Source: an uncultured Bacillaceae bacterium
Lineage (GTDB): Bacteria; Bacillota; Bacilli; Bacillales; Amphibacillaceae
DNA length: 44,509 bases
Direction of reading: 5' to 3'
Assembly (NCBI GenBank): GCA_937925695.1
Contig: CALAMD010000066.1
Location: 1-44,509 of the forward strand
Of this stretch, positions 7,070-16,332 are shown piece by piece. Position numbers and translations under genes: made by a program. Under the pieces are notes generated by a model, which had not been told where the DNA came from, searched no databases, and saw only the letters and a program-made list of their open reading frames with translations. Position 1 is the stretch's first letter. The number at the start of each line of letters is the position of its first letter.

Positions 7070-10000
7070 TTATACTTCGATTAATAGTTGCTTATCTAAA
7101 TAGTAAAGGTATGTTTTAACCACCTTTTGCTGCCATATCTCCTCGATGGCTCGACGATATAGGCTCATTTGTGTTTCATACCGTTGAGCTAACCTATTTT
7201 TCATAGCATCGGTCACCTCTTCCGGTATTTGATCTGTCTTATAATCCAAAATGATCCAACCATCATCTTTCGGAATAAGACAGTCAATTACCCCTTGGAT
7301 GAGCACACGTTCATCCTTATCCTTCGGCCAATCAGGATAAATTTCACTAGCTGGTAATGATAAACTAAAAGGAACTTCACGGTAAAAATGATCAACGGAC
7401 ATCATATATTGTGCAATATTCGTTGTTAAGAAATTCTCTATCATTGTTACATCAATCGTTTCTGCTTGTTCTTCAGTAATCATCTCTTTTTGAACCAACA
7501 ATGAAATATAGTCTCTGATTTCGTCTTGATTCAACGGTTTACTAAAGGGCAAATGCTGCATAACCGTATGAATAATCGTTCCACGTTCAGCTGGTGTTAC
7601 TTGTTTCTTTGTTTGCATAAACTGAGGACGTTTAGTAATCGGTGCGCGCATTGAACGAAGAAATTCTTGTGAACTATATTCATCAGCTATCTCTCTTTGC
7701 CGTTTAATTTCTGTTACTGTCTGTTTGGCCCGAGATGATACGGCTATTTCATAAGGATAAGTAAATGATAGACGTTCATCAACTAGTTTTGATAACTCAT
7801 CATCGGCTAATGAAAGTGGCTTCCAATTGACAATATTAGTTTTTAAGCGCTTATCTGGTGTCGTTATCGACTCATCTAAATTGGCTAGCTCACTCGCATG
7901 GAATACTTCTACCTTCCATCTAGATGGATCGTGATAAATTTCCTCGATTACCGGTTGATCCTTTCGTTCCTCTTCAGCAAACATGTTATGATCTCGATGT
8001 CGGATTAAAGCTGGTCCAACCCAATCCAAATAGGATCTAGCTTCAAGACGTAAATATGTAGGTAAGACAGTTCCTTGATGATTGATGATTTGTTGCCATT
8101 TTTCTAACTTTTTGGCAAAGGATGCCACATTGCCAACCATGACCAATTTTTCTTTTGCTCGCGTTAGCGCTACATAAAGAACCCTAATTTCCTCTGACAA
8201 TTGTTCCCGTAGTTTTTTCTGTCTAACAGCATGAAAATATAAAGTTGGGTACGTAATTCGTTTAACTGGATCAATATATTTAGTCGCAAATCCTAATTCT
8301 TTATCTAACAAATATTTGTCATTTAATTCACGGAGATTAAATTGATGATCAAGACCACCCATGATGACAACTGGAAACTCTAGTCCTTTACTTTTGTGAA
8401 TTGTCATAATCCGAACAACATCTTCCTGCTCACTTAAAGCCCGGGCTGCACCTAAATCATCACCCCGTTCTTCCATACGCTCAATGAAGCGCAAAAAGCG
8501 GAATAAACCCCGAAAGGATGTTGCTTCATAACTTCGCGCACGGTCATACAATGCGCGTAAATTAGCTTGACGTTGCCGTCCACCAGGAATACCACCGACA
8601 AAATCATAATACCCCGTTTCACGGTATATTTCCCAAATAAGGTCAGATAAAGCGCCTTCCCTTGCCATCCGTCTAAATTGTTCAAGTTGCTTCATAAAAC
8701 GAGTGATTTTTCGTGTTGTTTCATTATCATTCAATTTCAAATAGGTCTGTAATGCATCATAATAATCTTGTCCTTGGTCTGCCAATCGCACTTGGGCAAG
8801 CTCTTCCTCATTTAAATCTACAAGGGGTGATCGTAGAACTGCAGCCAAAGGAATATCTTGACGCGGGTTATCAATCACTTTCAACAAACTCAACATAACT
8901 TGGATCTCGATGGCAGCAAAATAACCGGTTGATAATTCTGCATATACCGGAATGCCTTGTTTCTTTAATTCTTCAACAATGACCGGTGCCCAGGTCATCG
9001 ACCGCAGTAAAATAACAATATCCCGATATTGAATATCGCGTAGATTGTCTGTTGTTGAATCAACAACTTGTAAAGGTTTATCTCCGGCATGGCCTATCCA
9101 CTGTTTTATTTTTTGTCCGTATGCCCTTGCTTCAAGTTGAGCTTTTTCTAAGTCTTGATAAGTCTCGTCATTGTCACTATTGTCATTTTCGACCTCAGCT
9201 TGGTCTCGGTTAATGATCACTAATTCTGGGTAAGGATCTTGGATAGGCAAATCATCATACATGTTATTTCCATAAATCAGTTCAGCTTCTCGATCATAAT
9301 TTATTTCGCCTAATTCTTCATCTAATATTTGTCTAAAAATAAAGTTAGCCCCTGCTAAAATATGTTTACGACTTCTAAAATTTCGTGACAGATCAATCCT
9401 CTCAGATTCGTTTGTACCTTGTTTAAACTCATTGTATTTATGAATAAATAAGGACGGTTCTGCATGGCGAAAACGATAAATACTTTGTTTCACATCACCA
9501 ACCATAAACATGTTACCCGGTCCAGATTGATCACTGATCAATGTTAAAATAGTTTCTTGGACTAAGTTTGTATCTTGATACTCATCGACAAGCAATTCAT
9601 GAAATTGCTGTTGTAACGAACGGGCAACCGATGAAGGTTGTGGTTTGTCAATCGTTGAAGATTCATCTAGCAATAGTTGTAAGCAAAGATGTTCTAAATC
9701 AGCAAAATCAACAATTGCTTGTTCACGTTTATACTGATTATAGCGATCAGCAAATTGTTTAACGAGAGAAACCAAATACTTAATCGCTGGTGCCAATTCC
9801 CGTAAGTCACTAAGATGATTGGCTAATGGCCGGCTAAACCAGTTGTTTTTCATATCTGTCCAGCGCTTACGATACTGATTACGTAGCTTTTTCACTTCTT
9901 CTTTTTTATCTTCGTTACACTCAATTCTTTTACCGGATAATCTGACAAAACTGCTGCTTGCCATGTATGCTTGCAAATCATCCCAATGATCCATCCGGTC

Positions 10001-10789
10001 TTTGGCTTTTTGTAATAATTCCCGATCAGCACTAAGTGTATCTAGATAATGGTATGGACCATCACTTTCTCTAGATATTTCTTCAGCTAACGATATTTCT
10101 TGCTCCATTGCGAGGAATTGATGGTTAACTTCCTCTTTCATCATCATTAACCAATCTAGTTGTTCCTCGCGATAAGTCTCAGGGATATCGTAAAGATTGA
10201 TCAATTGTTCGAGCCAATGATCTGGCCAAGGATGTTGCCGAGAAAAAGTATATAAGTCTAATATTAATGTTTCAACATCCACATCACTGCGATCATTCGA
10301 AAAACGATCGACAATATCAAAGAACCGTTTCTGTTCTTCGCCTTCGAGGCCATACCATTCTTCAAATAGTTCATCAATAACATCTTGTTTTATTAAATCA
10401 ACTTCCATATCGTCAGCAATTCGAAAGGCAGGGTCAATATCTAATAAATAAGCATATTTTCGAACCACATCCATACAAAAAGAATGTAAGGTTGATATCG
10501 GGGCTCGTTGCAATAAAGAAACTTGTTTTTTCAAATGTTGAGAAGTTGGATGAGTCTCAAGGGCTGCTTCTAAAGCTTGTCCAACTCGATTTCGCATTTC
10601 TTGGGCTGCCGCATTTGTAAAGGTAACTACTAACAGGGAGTCAATGTCAACCGGATCTTCTTTCGCTAATACTTTCTGAATAATTCGTTCTACTAATACA
10701 GCTGTCTTCCCAGATCCGGCTGCAGCTGATACAAGAATATCATGACCACTAGAATATATGGCTTGTTCTTGTTCTTTCGTCCACCTCAC
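7070..10789 (-). CDS. addA: AddA: helicase-nuclease subunit A
   Basis: A 1239-residue UvrD/RecB-type SF1A helicase with a C-terminal RecB-family nuclease, matching normal AddA length. The Walker A motif SAAAGSGKT is at 21-29. Motif II (DEYQDTN), the QSIYRFR motif and the C-terminal helicase block VRIMTIHKSKGLEFPVV are present. Nuclease residues are GVID (Asp1169), LDYK (Asp1182, Lys1184) and Gln/Tyr near YETQMSLY (1204-1211). With AddB it resects double-strand breaks until a Chi site, loading RecA for repair and transformation. The start overlaps the addB stop by 4 bp (ATGA), implying translational coupling. All catalytic motifs look intact. Confidence 0.97.
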   Translation of the reverse strand: MRWTKEQEQAIYSSGHDILVSAAAGSGKTAVLVERIIQKVLAKEDPVDIDSLLVVTFTNAAAQEMRNRVGQALEAALETHPTSQHLKKQVSLLQRAPISTLHSFCMDVVRKYAYLLDIDPAFRIADDMEVDLIKQDVIDELFEEWYGLEGEEQKRFFDIVDRFSNDRSDVDVETLILDLYTFSRQHPWPDHWLEQLINLYDIPETYREEQLDWLMMMKEEVNHQFLAMEQEISLAEEISRESDGPYHYLDTLSADRELLQKAKDRMDHWDDLQAYMASSSFVRLSGKRIECNEDKKEEVKKLRNQYRKRWTDMKNNWFSRPLANHLSDLRELAPAIKYLVSLVKQFADRYNQYKREQAIVDFADLEHLCLQLLLDESSTIDKPQPSSVARSLQQQFHELLVDEYQDTNLVQETILTLISDQSGPGNMFMVGDVKQSIYRFRHAEPSLFIHKYNEFKQGTNESERIDLSRNFRSRKHILAGANFIFRQILDEELGEINYDREAELIYGNNMYDDLPIQDPYPELVIINRDQAEVENDNSDNDETYQDLEKAQLEARAYGQKIKQWIGHAGDKPLQVVDSTTDNLRDIQYRDIVILLRSMTWAPVIVEELKKQGIPVYAELSTGYFAAIEIQVMLSLLKVIDNPRQDIPLAAVLRSPLVDLNEEELAQVRLADQGQDYYDALQTYLKLNDNETTRKITRFMKQLEQFRRMAREGALSDLIWEIYRETGYYDFVGGIPGGRQRQANLRALYDRARSYEATSFRGLFRFLRFIERMEERGDDLGAARALSEQEDVVRIMTIHKSKGLEFPVVIMGGLDHQFNLRELNDKYLLDKELGFATKYIDPVKRITYPTLYFHAVRQKKLREQLSEEIRVLYVALTRAKEKLVMVGNVASFAKKLEKWQQIINHQGTVLPTYLRLEARSYLDWVGPALIRHRDHNMFAEEERKDQPVIEEIYHDPSRWKVEVFHASELANLDESITTPDKRLKTNIVNWKPLSLADDELSKLVDERLSFTYPYEIAVSSRAKQTVTEIKRQREIADEYSSQEFLRSMRAPITKRPQFMQTKKQVTPAERGTIIHTVMQHLPFSKPLNQDEIRDYISLLVQKEMITEEQAETIDVTMIENFLTTNIAQYMMSVDHFYREVPFSLSLPASEIYPDWPKDKDERVLIQGVIDCLIPKDDGWIILDYKTDQIPEEVTDAMKNRLAQRYETQMSLYRRAIEEIWQQKVVKTYLYYLDKQLLIEV

Positions 10790-13700
10790 GATGAAGTTTC
10801 CTCCTTCAGCTCAGTTTTTAACTTAGCTAACACATCTTCTTCTCGCATATTCTGTATTTTCCGATAGTTGTTTTCTTCAAGCACGGGATCAAACTGGCAA
10901 ACAGATAAAAAGGGGCAATACGTACAAGCTGTCCGTTGTTTATATGCGTATGGATTTAACTTCACATCACCACTCGTTAAATCAATTCCGGCCTGATAAA
11001 CTAACTGACGTATATGATGTTGTAAATCAGCGAAATTTTCATCACTGGCAATTTTAGAGTAAGTATAGAAGCCACCATTCTTTTTCAAACCTACTGGCAC
11101 TACATCACTTGATCCTGATTCTAATTGTGTATCCATCATTTTGACAACATCTGTATCAGCTAACAGTAATCCTTGCATCTTGTATTGTTTAAATAATTCA
11201 TTTGCGATTTGTTCATCAGCGATTTTATCAGCATTAGATAACATGGCATTATGCACATGAAAGTATAACATGCCAGCCGGCTTGGCTTGGATGCCTAGCC
11301 ATTCTTCTGATTGAGAAATTATCACATCTAAATAGACTAACATTTGCAATGCCAAGCCATAATACACTTCTACTAAATCAAGCCCTCTCGAACTAGATTT
11401 ATAGTCAATGATCCGTAAAAATAGTCCTTCTTCATTTTGAGCTTGATCAACCCGATCAATTCTACCCCTTAAGACTAATTCAAACCCGTTTGGTAACATA
11501 ATGCTTACTGGTTTTAAAGGCGAGCGCTCGCCAAAGCTTAACTCAATACCGATTGGTGTAAAACCACTACGTCTCGCTTGTTCACTTAAAATATAGCCAG
11601 CTCGGCTAACAACCTCTTGTAATTTCTGTTGAATATATTGGTAACGGTTTGAACTCATTAGTATCTGGTGTTGTAATAATGGAGCCAGTTTCTTTATTGC
11701 CCTCTTGGCATACTCATCTGCATCTTCCTTCTGTAAGGTGGCAAGATCCCTGCCCTCAGAAATAACCCATTCAGTCATTAACTTTAATGCCTCATGGAAT
11801 AATTGACCAATATCAGGTGCGTCTAATTTATATGTTTTGCGTTCTTGTAATCGTAAATTATATTGGGCAAAATGCTGGAATGAACAACGATAATACATTT
11901 CTAAGCGAGATACGCTTGTTTTGAGCTGCTTTGGATATAATTTTTCTACCGTTCCTTCACTGAGCTCAACTGGCTTGTTCTGATAATATAAGCTTTGTAA
12001 CACTTGATATGTGGTACCAAATTTTTCTTCGTTTTCGATATACCAATTAAGTACATGCATCCAAATTGATCGCATTGGATAGCCTCTTTGATAACGTGCC
12101 AATTGGGACGTTAACGCAGATCTTGTTTTAAATGGTGTCGTAATAAATCGTTCGGCCTCAACAAGGTCATCTGGATCTTGTAAAAAGATCATATCCTGAC
12201 ACTGGCTAAATAAATCCTTCATCCGTTGAATTAATGGTGAAGGCATTTTTGTCTTCCCTTCTTCATCGCTTAACACATAACTTACCCAAAGTTGATCTTG
12301 TACTGTTGTAAAGGCAATATACATATAAAACCAATCATCAAGTAACTTTCGTCGATTATTTTCTGCTAAAGGTAAACCATGTTCATTTAATAAATCCCTT
12401 TCCTCATCACTGAGCAATCCTTCGCCAGGTGGTTTTTGTGGCCAAACGCCATCGTTTACGCCTAATAAAAATGTGCACTTTACTTGACTGACTCTGGAAT
12501 GATCGACTGTTGCCACAATGACATGATCAATACTTGGTGGGACGTGGGAAAATGTTAGGGATTCAAAACCAGCTTCTAATATAGCACGAAATGTAGCCAG
12601 TGAAATTTCTTCATCACCGATCATCTCAACCATTTCATCAAATAATTGGATAATTGCATCCCATACTTGGTCTTGTTCCCGTCCTTTTTCTAGTAAACCG
12701 TGTTCATCATAATAAGAACGCATCTGTTCTAAGCGAGCAGGAATATTTAGGCCCTCTAATAACAAATACGTCTGTTCACATAACTCTTTTGTAGTTTGTA
12801 CGATGCGAATTTGTTGATCAAAGTCCCCGAGGGCAGCAACTACCTGTTCTCGATAAGCATTGATTCGCTTTTGCATTTCTAGATCATCATCGGTTTGCAC
12901 AGCCGCATCTAGCCCATAAAAACGCTGGTATTTCCACTCTTCCCCAAACCATTGCTGTCGAGAGCGAATACCATATTCTAACACGTAATTTTCTAATTCA
13001 TCGATCGCATCAGCATCTAATGGATAGATTTCATTCGTTGAAGGAATCAAACCAGTTTTTAACACGCGGAATACAGCATCATATCGCCAGTTCCCTTCAA
13101 CTACATCAAGTAAAGAGCGAATAAATTCAATTAGTGGATGATTCAACATCGTTTCTTTTTCATCAATAAAGACTGGAATCTGATAATCACCGAATATCGT
13201 TGAAATGAGATCATGATATGTTTCTGGCTCTCGAATAAAAATCGCCATATCTCGAAAACGATAATTTTCTTCTCGAACTAAACGCATAATTTCTTGGGCA
13301 ACACCTTCTACCTCTGCTCGTGGATGTACTGCTTCTGCCAATTTGATCGGTGCATCATCTTGAAAAACTGGCGCTGGACGTGTATCAAAATAACGTTCTA
13401 AATGAGCAAAGTATGGTCGATTTTCAAAACGCCCGTTCGATCCATCTAAGATCACATTTTCCTCAAGGCCAATCCCATTAGCCATCGCTGCATCTTTAAG
13501 CGCTTGATAGGTGTGAATCGTTTGGTAAAACAAATCTAATTCAGAAGAAGCTTCAGTTTGGCTAGGATCCATCGTCAAAGCGACAGTCACTCTTTTACAT
13601 TTTTTCATCAACGTAACGATCACTTGTTGTTCTAAAGGGGTAAAACCATGGAAACCATCGATATAAATTTCCGCGTCCTCTAGAATTGTTGCTTCTTGAA

Positions 13701-14286
13701 TTCGATCATTGAGTAATAATAAATGATCTTCCGCATCGATATATTGCTGAGCCAAATATTTTGTCAACTCTTCATAAATGTATTGAAGATCCGCTAGTTT
13801 ATTTACGAGTTTTTTTTCTGTCGGTGTTTGGTGAACAAATGAATCGATCTCATCTATGTAAAATTGTAATGACTGGGGGGTAACTTGATAACGTTTAAAT
13901 TCAGTAATGATTTGTTCTAATTTTTGTAAGAAACCCTGTTTTTCAAGGGACTTCTCAAATACTTTCCAATCTGTTCCCTTCGCATCGACTATTTTACGTA
14001 GAAGCATTTGTATCCCAACAGAACTGATAAACTTTCTCGTTCCACCACCTGTTTCTTGTAAAACACGCCATGCTAAACGGGAAAAATTAACGACTTGGGC
14101 CCGGATACTACCAGCGATACCGTCTTGATTAAATAGAGCTTTCTCTTGTTGAAAAGTCATTTGATCTGGAACAAGGTAAAAAATTGCTGGACCACGTGGA
14201 TCTTGAATAATTTTATCGGTTATTTCTGTTAACATGTGATCACTCTTACCAGATCCTGATCGACCAAGGATAAATCGCAAAGTCAT
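10786..14286 (-). CDS. addB: AddB: helicase-nuclease subunit B
   Basis: A 1166-residue AddB of normal length. The N-terminal Walker A GRSGSGKS is at 8-15; the helicase-like core is otherwise degenerate, as expected of the Chi-scanning subunit. The C-terminal nuclease carries GRIDRVD and IIDYKSS. The Fe-S cluster cysteines appear as CSFQHFAQYNL upstream of the nuclease and C1121, C1124 and C1130 in CTYCPFLSVC near the C-terminus. This is the complete four-Cys set that staples the nuclease domain. Together with AddA it forms the RecBCD equivalent of Firmicutes. The start follows GGGGGA. In B. subtilis sbcDC follows addAB; here yisL follows instead. Confidence 0.97.
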   Translation of the reverse strand: MTLRFILGRSGSGKSDHMLTEITDKIIQDPRGPAIFYLVPDQMTFQQEKALFNQDGIAGSIRAQVVNFSRLAWRVLQETGGGTRKFISSVGIQMLLRKIVDAKGTDWKVFEKSLEKQGFLQKLEQIITEFKRYQVTPQSLQFYIDEIDSFVHQTPTEKKLVNKLADLQYIYEELTKYLAQQYIDAEDHLLLLNDRIQEATILEDAEIYIDGFHGFTPLEQQVIVTLMKKCKRVTVALTMDPSQTEASSELDLFYQTIHTYQALKDAAMANGIGLEENVILDGSNGRFENRPYFAHLERYFDTRPAPVFQDDAPIKLAEAVHPRAEVEGVAQEIMRLVREENYRFRDMAIFIREPETYHDLISTIFGDYQIPVFIDEKETMLNHPLIEFIRSLLDVVEGNWRYDAVFRVLKTGLIPSTNEIYPLDADAIDELENYVLEYGIRSRQQWFGEEWKYQRFYGLDAAVQTDDDLEMQKRINAYREQVVAALGDFDQQIRIVQTTKELCEQTYLLLEGLNIPARLEQMRSYYDEHGLLEKGREQDQVWDAIIQLFDEMVEMIGDEEISLATFRAILEAGFESLTFSHVPPSIDHVIVATVDHSRVSQVKCTFLLGVNDGVWPQKPPGEGLLSDEERDLLNEHGLPLAENNRRKLLDDWFYMYIAFTTVQDQLWVSYVLSDEEGKTKMPSPLIQRMKDLFSQCQDMIFLQDPDDLVEAERFITTPFKTRSALTSQLARYQRGYPMRSIWMHVLNWYIENEEKFGTTYQVLQSLYYQNKPVELSEGTVEKLYPKQLKTSVSRLEMYYRCSFQHFAQYNLRLQERKTYKLDAPDIGQLFHEALKLMTEWVISEGRDLATLQKEDADEYAKRAIKKLAPLLQHQILMSSNRYQYIQQKLQEVVSRAGYILSEQARRSGFTPIGIELSFGERSPLKPVSIMLPNGFELVLRGRIDRVDQAQNEEGLFLRIIDYKSSSRGLDLVEVYYGLALQMLVYLDVIISQSEEWLGIQAKPAGMLYFHVHNAMLSNADKIADEQIANELFKQYKMQGLLLADTDVVKMMDTQLESGSSDVVPVGLKKNGGFYTYSKIASDENFADLQHHIRQLVYQAGIDLTSGDVKLNPYAYKQRTACTYCPFLSVCQFDPVLEENNYRKIQNMREEDVLAKLKTELKEETSS

Positions 14287-14328
14287 TTTCTATCCCCCAT
14301 TTTATGTCAAATTGTTTTATAAAAATGC

Positions 14329-14364
14329 AAAAATCTCTATCTATAATGGTAACAAAGATAGAGA
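14329..14364 (-). terminator. Terminator of the yhjE-like gene
   Basis: A 9-bp stem (14334-14342 with 14356-14364) is followed on the minus strand by TTTTT. It lies between the VTT-domain gene and addB, so addBA probably has its own promoter nearby. Confidence 0.85.
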
Positions 14365-14404
14365 CATGATAATACTTTTTTATCATATTTTTATGTAAAT
14401 TAAA

Positions 14405-15028
14405 CTATTGTTGACTTTTTTTGCGTTGTAATCGTTGTTCGACAAACTTCCCGATTAGCCAGAAAAGCCCAATGCTTATTAAAACTATAATTGTCCGAAC
14501 TGGATTTTTAGCAAATTCGACAATACTTGATCCAACATATGCTATTGAAAAAATCATCACTGATTTTCCTAATAAAACTGCTAAAATAAATTGTTGTCGA
14601 CTAATTCGAGACAAGCCAGCAACAACATTAATAACTGATGATGGTGAAAAAGGAAAACAGAGCAATAAAAATAACGGACCGAACCCATGCCTTTCAAGCC
14701 ACACCGTTACTTTTTGCACTTGCTTGTTTTTTCTTAACAAGGCAAATATCCGCTTATCACCAAGTCGACGAATAATATAAAACACTAAAATTGAACCTAG
14801 GCTAGTACCAATCCAGGAATAAAAAAATCCTTTTAATAATCCATATGCTGCACCATTAGCAATGACAAAGACAAACAATGGTAAAAAAGGTAAAAATGAT
14901 TCAATAAATGGAAACAGTATGCCCGGTAATGGACCTAATTGCTCATACTCATCAAGTAAATGTAAAATATATTCATCGAAGTGTTCAAATTCATTCCAGT
15001 TAAAGATATTGATGTTTTGAAGAATCAT
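14405..15028 (-). CDS. yhjE: TVP38/TMEM64 (VTT-domain) membrane protein, YhjE-like
   Basis: A 207-residue polytopic membrane protein with about five hydrophobic helices and the VTT/SNARE-associated core. Characteristic segments are FFYSWIGTSLGSILVFYIIRRLG and a following GLSRISRQQF. VTT proteins are related to DedA and are thought to be lipid scramblases or flippases in the cytoplasmic membrane; the substrate is unknown here. The start ATG is 11 nt from AAGGAG, slightly long, but no better in-frame start is present. The neighbour is the yhjD-like gene, transcribed divergently, which preserves the B. subtilis yhjD-yhjE pairing upstream of addB. Confidence 0.82.
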   Translation of the reverse strand: MILQNINIFNWNEFEHFDEYILHLLDEYEQLGPLPGILFPFIESFLPFLPLFVFVIANGAAYGLLKGFFYSWIGTSLGSILVFYIIRRLGDKRIFALLRKNKQVQKVTVWLERHGFGPLFLLLCFPFSPSSVINVVAGLSRISRQQFILAVLLGKSVMIFSIAYVGSSIVEFAKNPVRTIIVLISIGLFWLIGKFVEQRLQRKKSQQ

Positions 15029-15184
15029 TAATGCATAAACTCCTTAGTCACGACGAACCAACGAATTCAATATGTGACTTTCTCTTTATTTTTCATTTCT
15101 TCTATTGTAATATAAATCATCTTTACTGGAAAGTCTAACATTCCTCTTTCTTTTCATTTTCCAATAATAACAAAGTAATTTAAG

Positions 15185-15213
15185 TATACTTTTAGCATAT
15201 ACTATCGTATAAT
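15185..15213 (+). promoter_or_regulatory. Probable sigma-A promoter of the yhjD-like gene
   Basis: TATACT at 15185-15190 and a perfect TATAAT at 15208-15213 are spaced 17 bp. Transcription would begin near 15220, so the ATG at 15221 would be leaderless, which supports the TTG start at 15245 instead. Confidence 0.55.
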
Positions 15214-15244
15214 AGATCATATGTTCGGTACTGGAGGGTTGACA

Positions 15245-15622
15245 TTGAAATCTCGTTATTATAAAGATTTACAATTAGCCTCTCGTTTTCTCTTTCTTTC
15301 GATGACGATTGTCGTGATTGAACAGGATATTCGCTTCATAGAGCAAGGTCCTTTCAAAATTAAAACACCTTATCTTGATTTGTTGATGAAAATGAATTAC
15401 ATAGCGTTGAATGAACGGAAAGAATTACAGAAGATAATGAAAAGTAAAAATATCCAAGTGATCAAGCACAATCAAAATAAAACATTTTCATCGTTTCTAT
15501 TTCTTTGTCAAGGACGTGAAGAAATAAGAAACTATTTCAATCCCGCTATCCGAAAAAAAGTAGAAAAAATCATCCAAGAACTTATTCGAAAGAGTGTGGA
15601 TCACGTGGAGGTAAATTCTTAA
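15245..15622 (+). CDS. yhjD: YhjD-like conserved hypothetical protein
   Basis: A 125-residue soluble basic protein with no recognisable catalytic motif. The pattern LSMTIVVIEQDIRFIEQGPFKIK..YLDLL resembles B. subtilis YhjD (ERD..L..GPFKLK), and the gene neighbours yhjE and comK as in B. subtilis; I know of no function for the family. I choose TTG 15245 as start because GGAGGG at 15233-15238 lies 6 nt upstream; the in-frame ATG 15221 would precede the ribosome site. Its last 41 bases overlap the 3' end of comK on the other strand, so the two mRNAs are complementary at their ends. Confidence 0.68.
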   Translation: MKSRYYKDLQLASRFLFLSMTIVVIEQDIRFIEQGPFKIKTPYLDLLMKMNYIALNERKELQKIMKSKNIQVIKHNQNKTFSSFLFLCQGREEIRNYFNPAIRKKVEKIIQELIRKSVDHVEVNS

Positions 15623-16100
15623 TTCGACTATCTAGTAAAAATCGGTATTGCGCTGTCCGATTTACTTGATTTAACATAGAACCATATGAAACATCAAGTA
15701 TAATCGCTCGTCCATTTCTGAAAATTAATTTTGTTTGGTAGTCTTGATGGCGAAATAGTCTGTAGATGTGGGTATGTCCTAACCATGAGCATGTAGGATT
15801 TGAAGGCGAGGCTGTGGGTAGATAATACATACCGCTTCCTGGATCAATGGACACTGGTAATTTGTGAGTGAATCCACTTATCGCAGAAGTTCCGTCTTGG
15901 CGGCCCTTGAAACTAGCACCATAATAGATACAAGCGTCTGCTATGATCTCGCTCGGTGTTTTTGCAACATATAAATCTCCATGTTCTTCTAAAACGTGAG
16001 AAATTGTTTTCCCATTCTCATCTTGGTGTGCTAACACTGCCATGGTAAGAGGGGTGATTTCGTGATAGGGGATAATCTCCTTTTGCTTTTTACTTTTCAT
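15582..16100 (-). CDS. comK: ComK, master regulator of competence
   Basis: A 172-residue ComK family protein, slightly shorter than B. subtilis ComK (192) because the C-terminal tail is cut. Conserved blocks align: TMAVLAHQDENGK, IIADACIYYGASFKGRQDGT, LPVSIDPGSGMYYLPTASP, CSWLGHTHIYRL and NQVNRTAQYR. ComK binds AT-boxes (AAAA-N5-TTTT) and activates DNA-uptake, recombination and its own gene. I start at 16100, eight bases after AAAGGAG; an ATG at 16124 would place that ribosome site inside the gene. The missing C-terminal residues correspond to a region reported in B. subtilis to be needed for MecA/ClpCP turnover, so proteolytic control may differ. Confidence 0.92.
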   Translation of the reverse strand: MKSKKQKEIIPYHEITPLTMAVLAHQDENGKTISHVLEEHGDLYVAKTPSEIIADACIYYGASFKGRQDGTSAISGFTHKLPVSIDPGSGMYYLPTASPSNPTCSWLGHTHIYRLFRHQDYQTKLIFRNGRAIILDVSYGSMLNQVNRTAQYRFLLDSRIKNLPPRDPHSFE

Positions 16101-16183
16101 TCCTATTTCTCCTTTCAAAATCAACGAAAAGAAAGAGGAATGTTATAAACATCATAACAGACTTTTAGGTAAAAAGATACAGA

Positions 16184-16196
16184 AAAATTCAATTTT
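16184..16196 (-). promoter_or_regulatory. Candidate ComK AT-box upstream of comK
   Basis: AAAA-TTCAA-TTTT matches the palindromic ComK AT-box AAAA-N5-TTTT exactly and lies 84 bp upstream of the comK start. A second, imperfect A-run/T-run element (16200-16215) is adjacent. This fits ComK autoactivation, but A/T-rich DNA makes chance matches common. Confidence 0.5.
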
Positions 16197-16272
16197 TCCA
16201 AAAATATTTTCTTTTCTAACAATAAAAAGGCCTAGAATATTTTGGTGGTGATCATTTCTTCAATTAAACGAC

Positions 16273-16322
16273 AAAAAAGAACATTGACCTGTTATAACAC
16301 AGTGGATGGTCAATGTTCTTTT
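16273..16322 (-). terminator. Terminator of lplJ
   Basis: A perfect 15-bp stem (16275-16289 with 16308-16322) is followed on the minus strand by TTTTTT. It lies just after the lplJ stop. Between it and comK (16101-16272) I see only the A/T-rich comK regulatory region. Confidence 0.93.
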
Positions 16323-16332
16323 ATTAGTCAGC

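Noticed and set aside
8452..8898. Open frames of 60-80 codons in other frames within addA
   Set aside because: They overlap conserved AddA helicase sequence, have no ribosome sites and show no family features.
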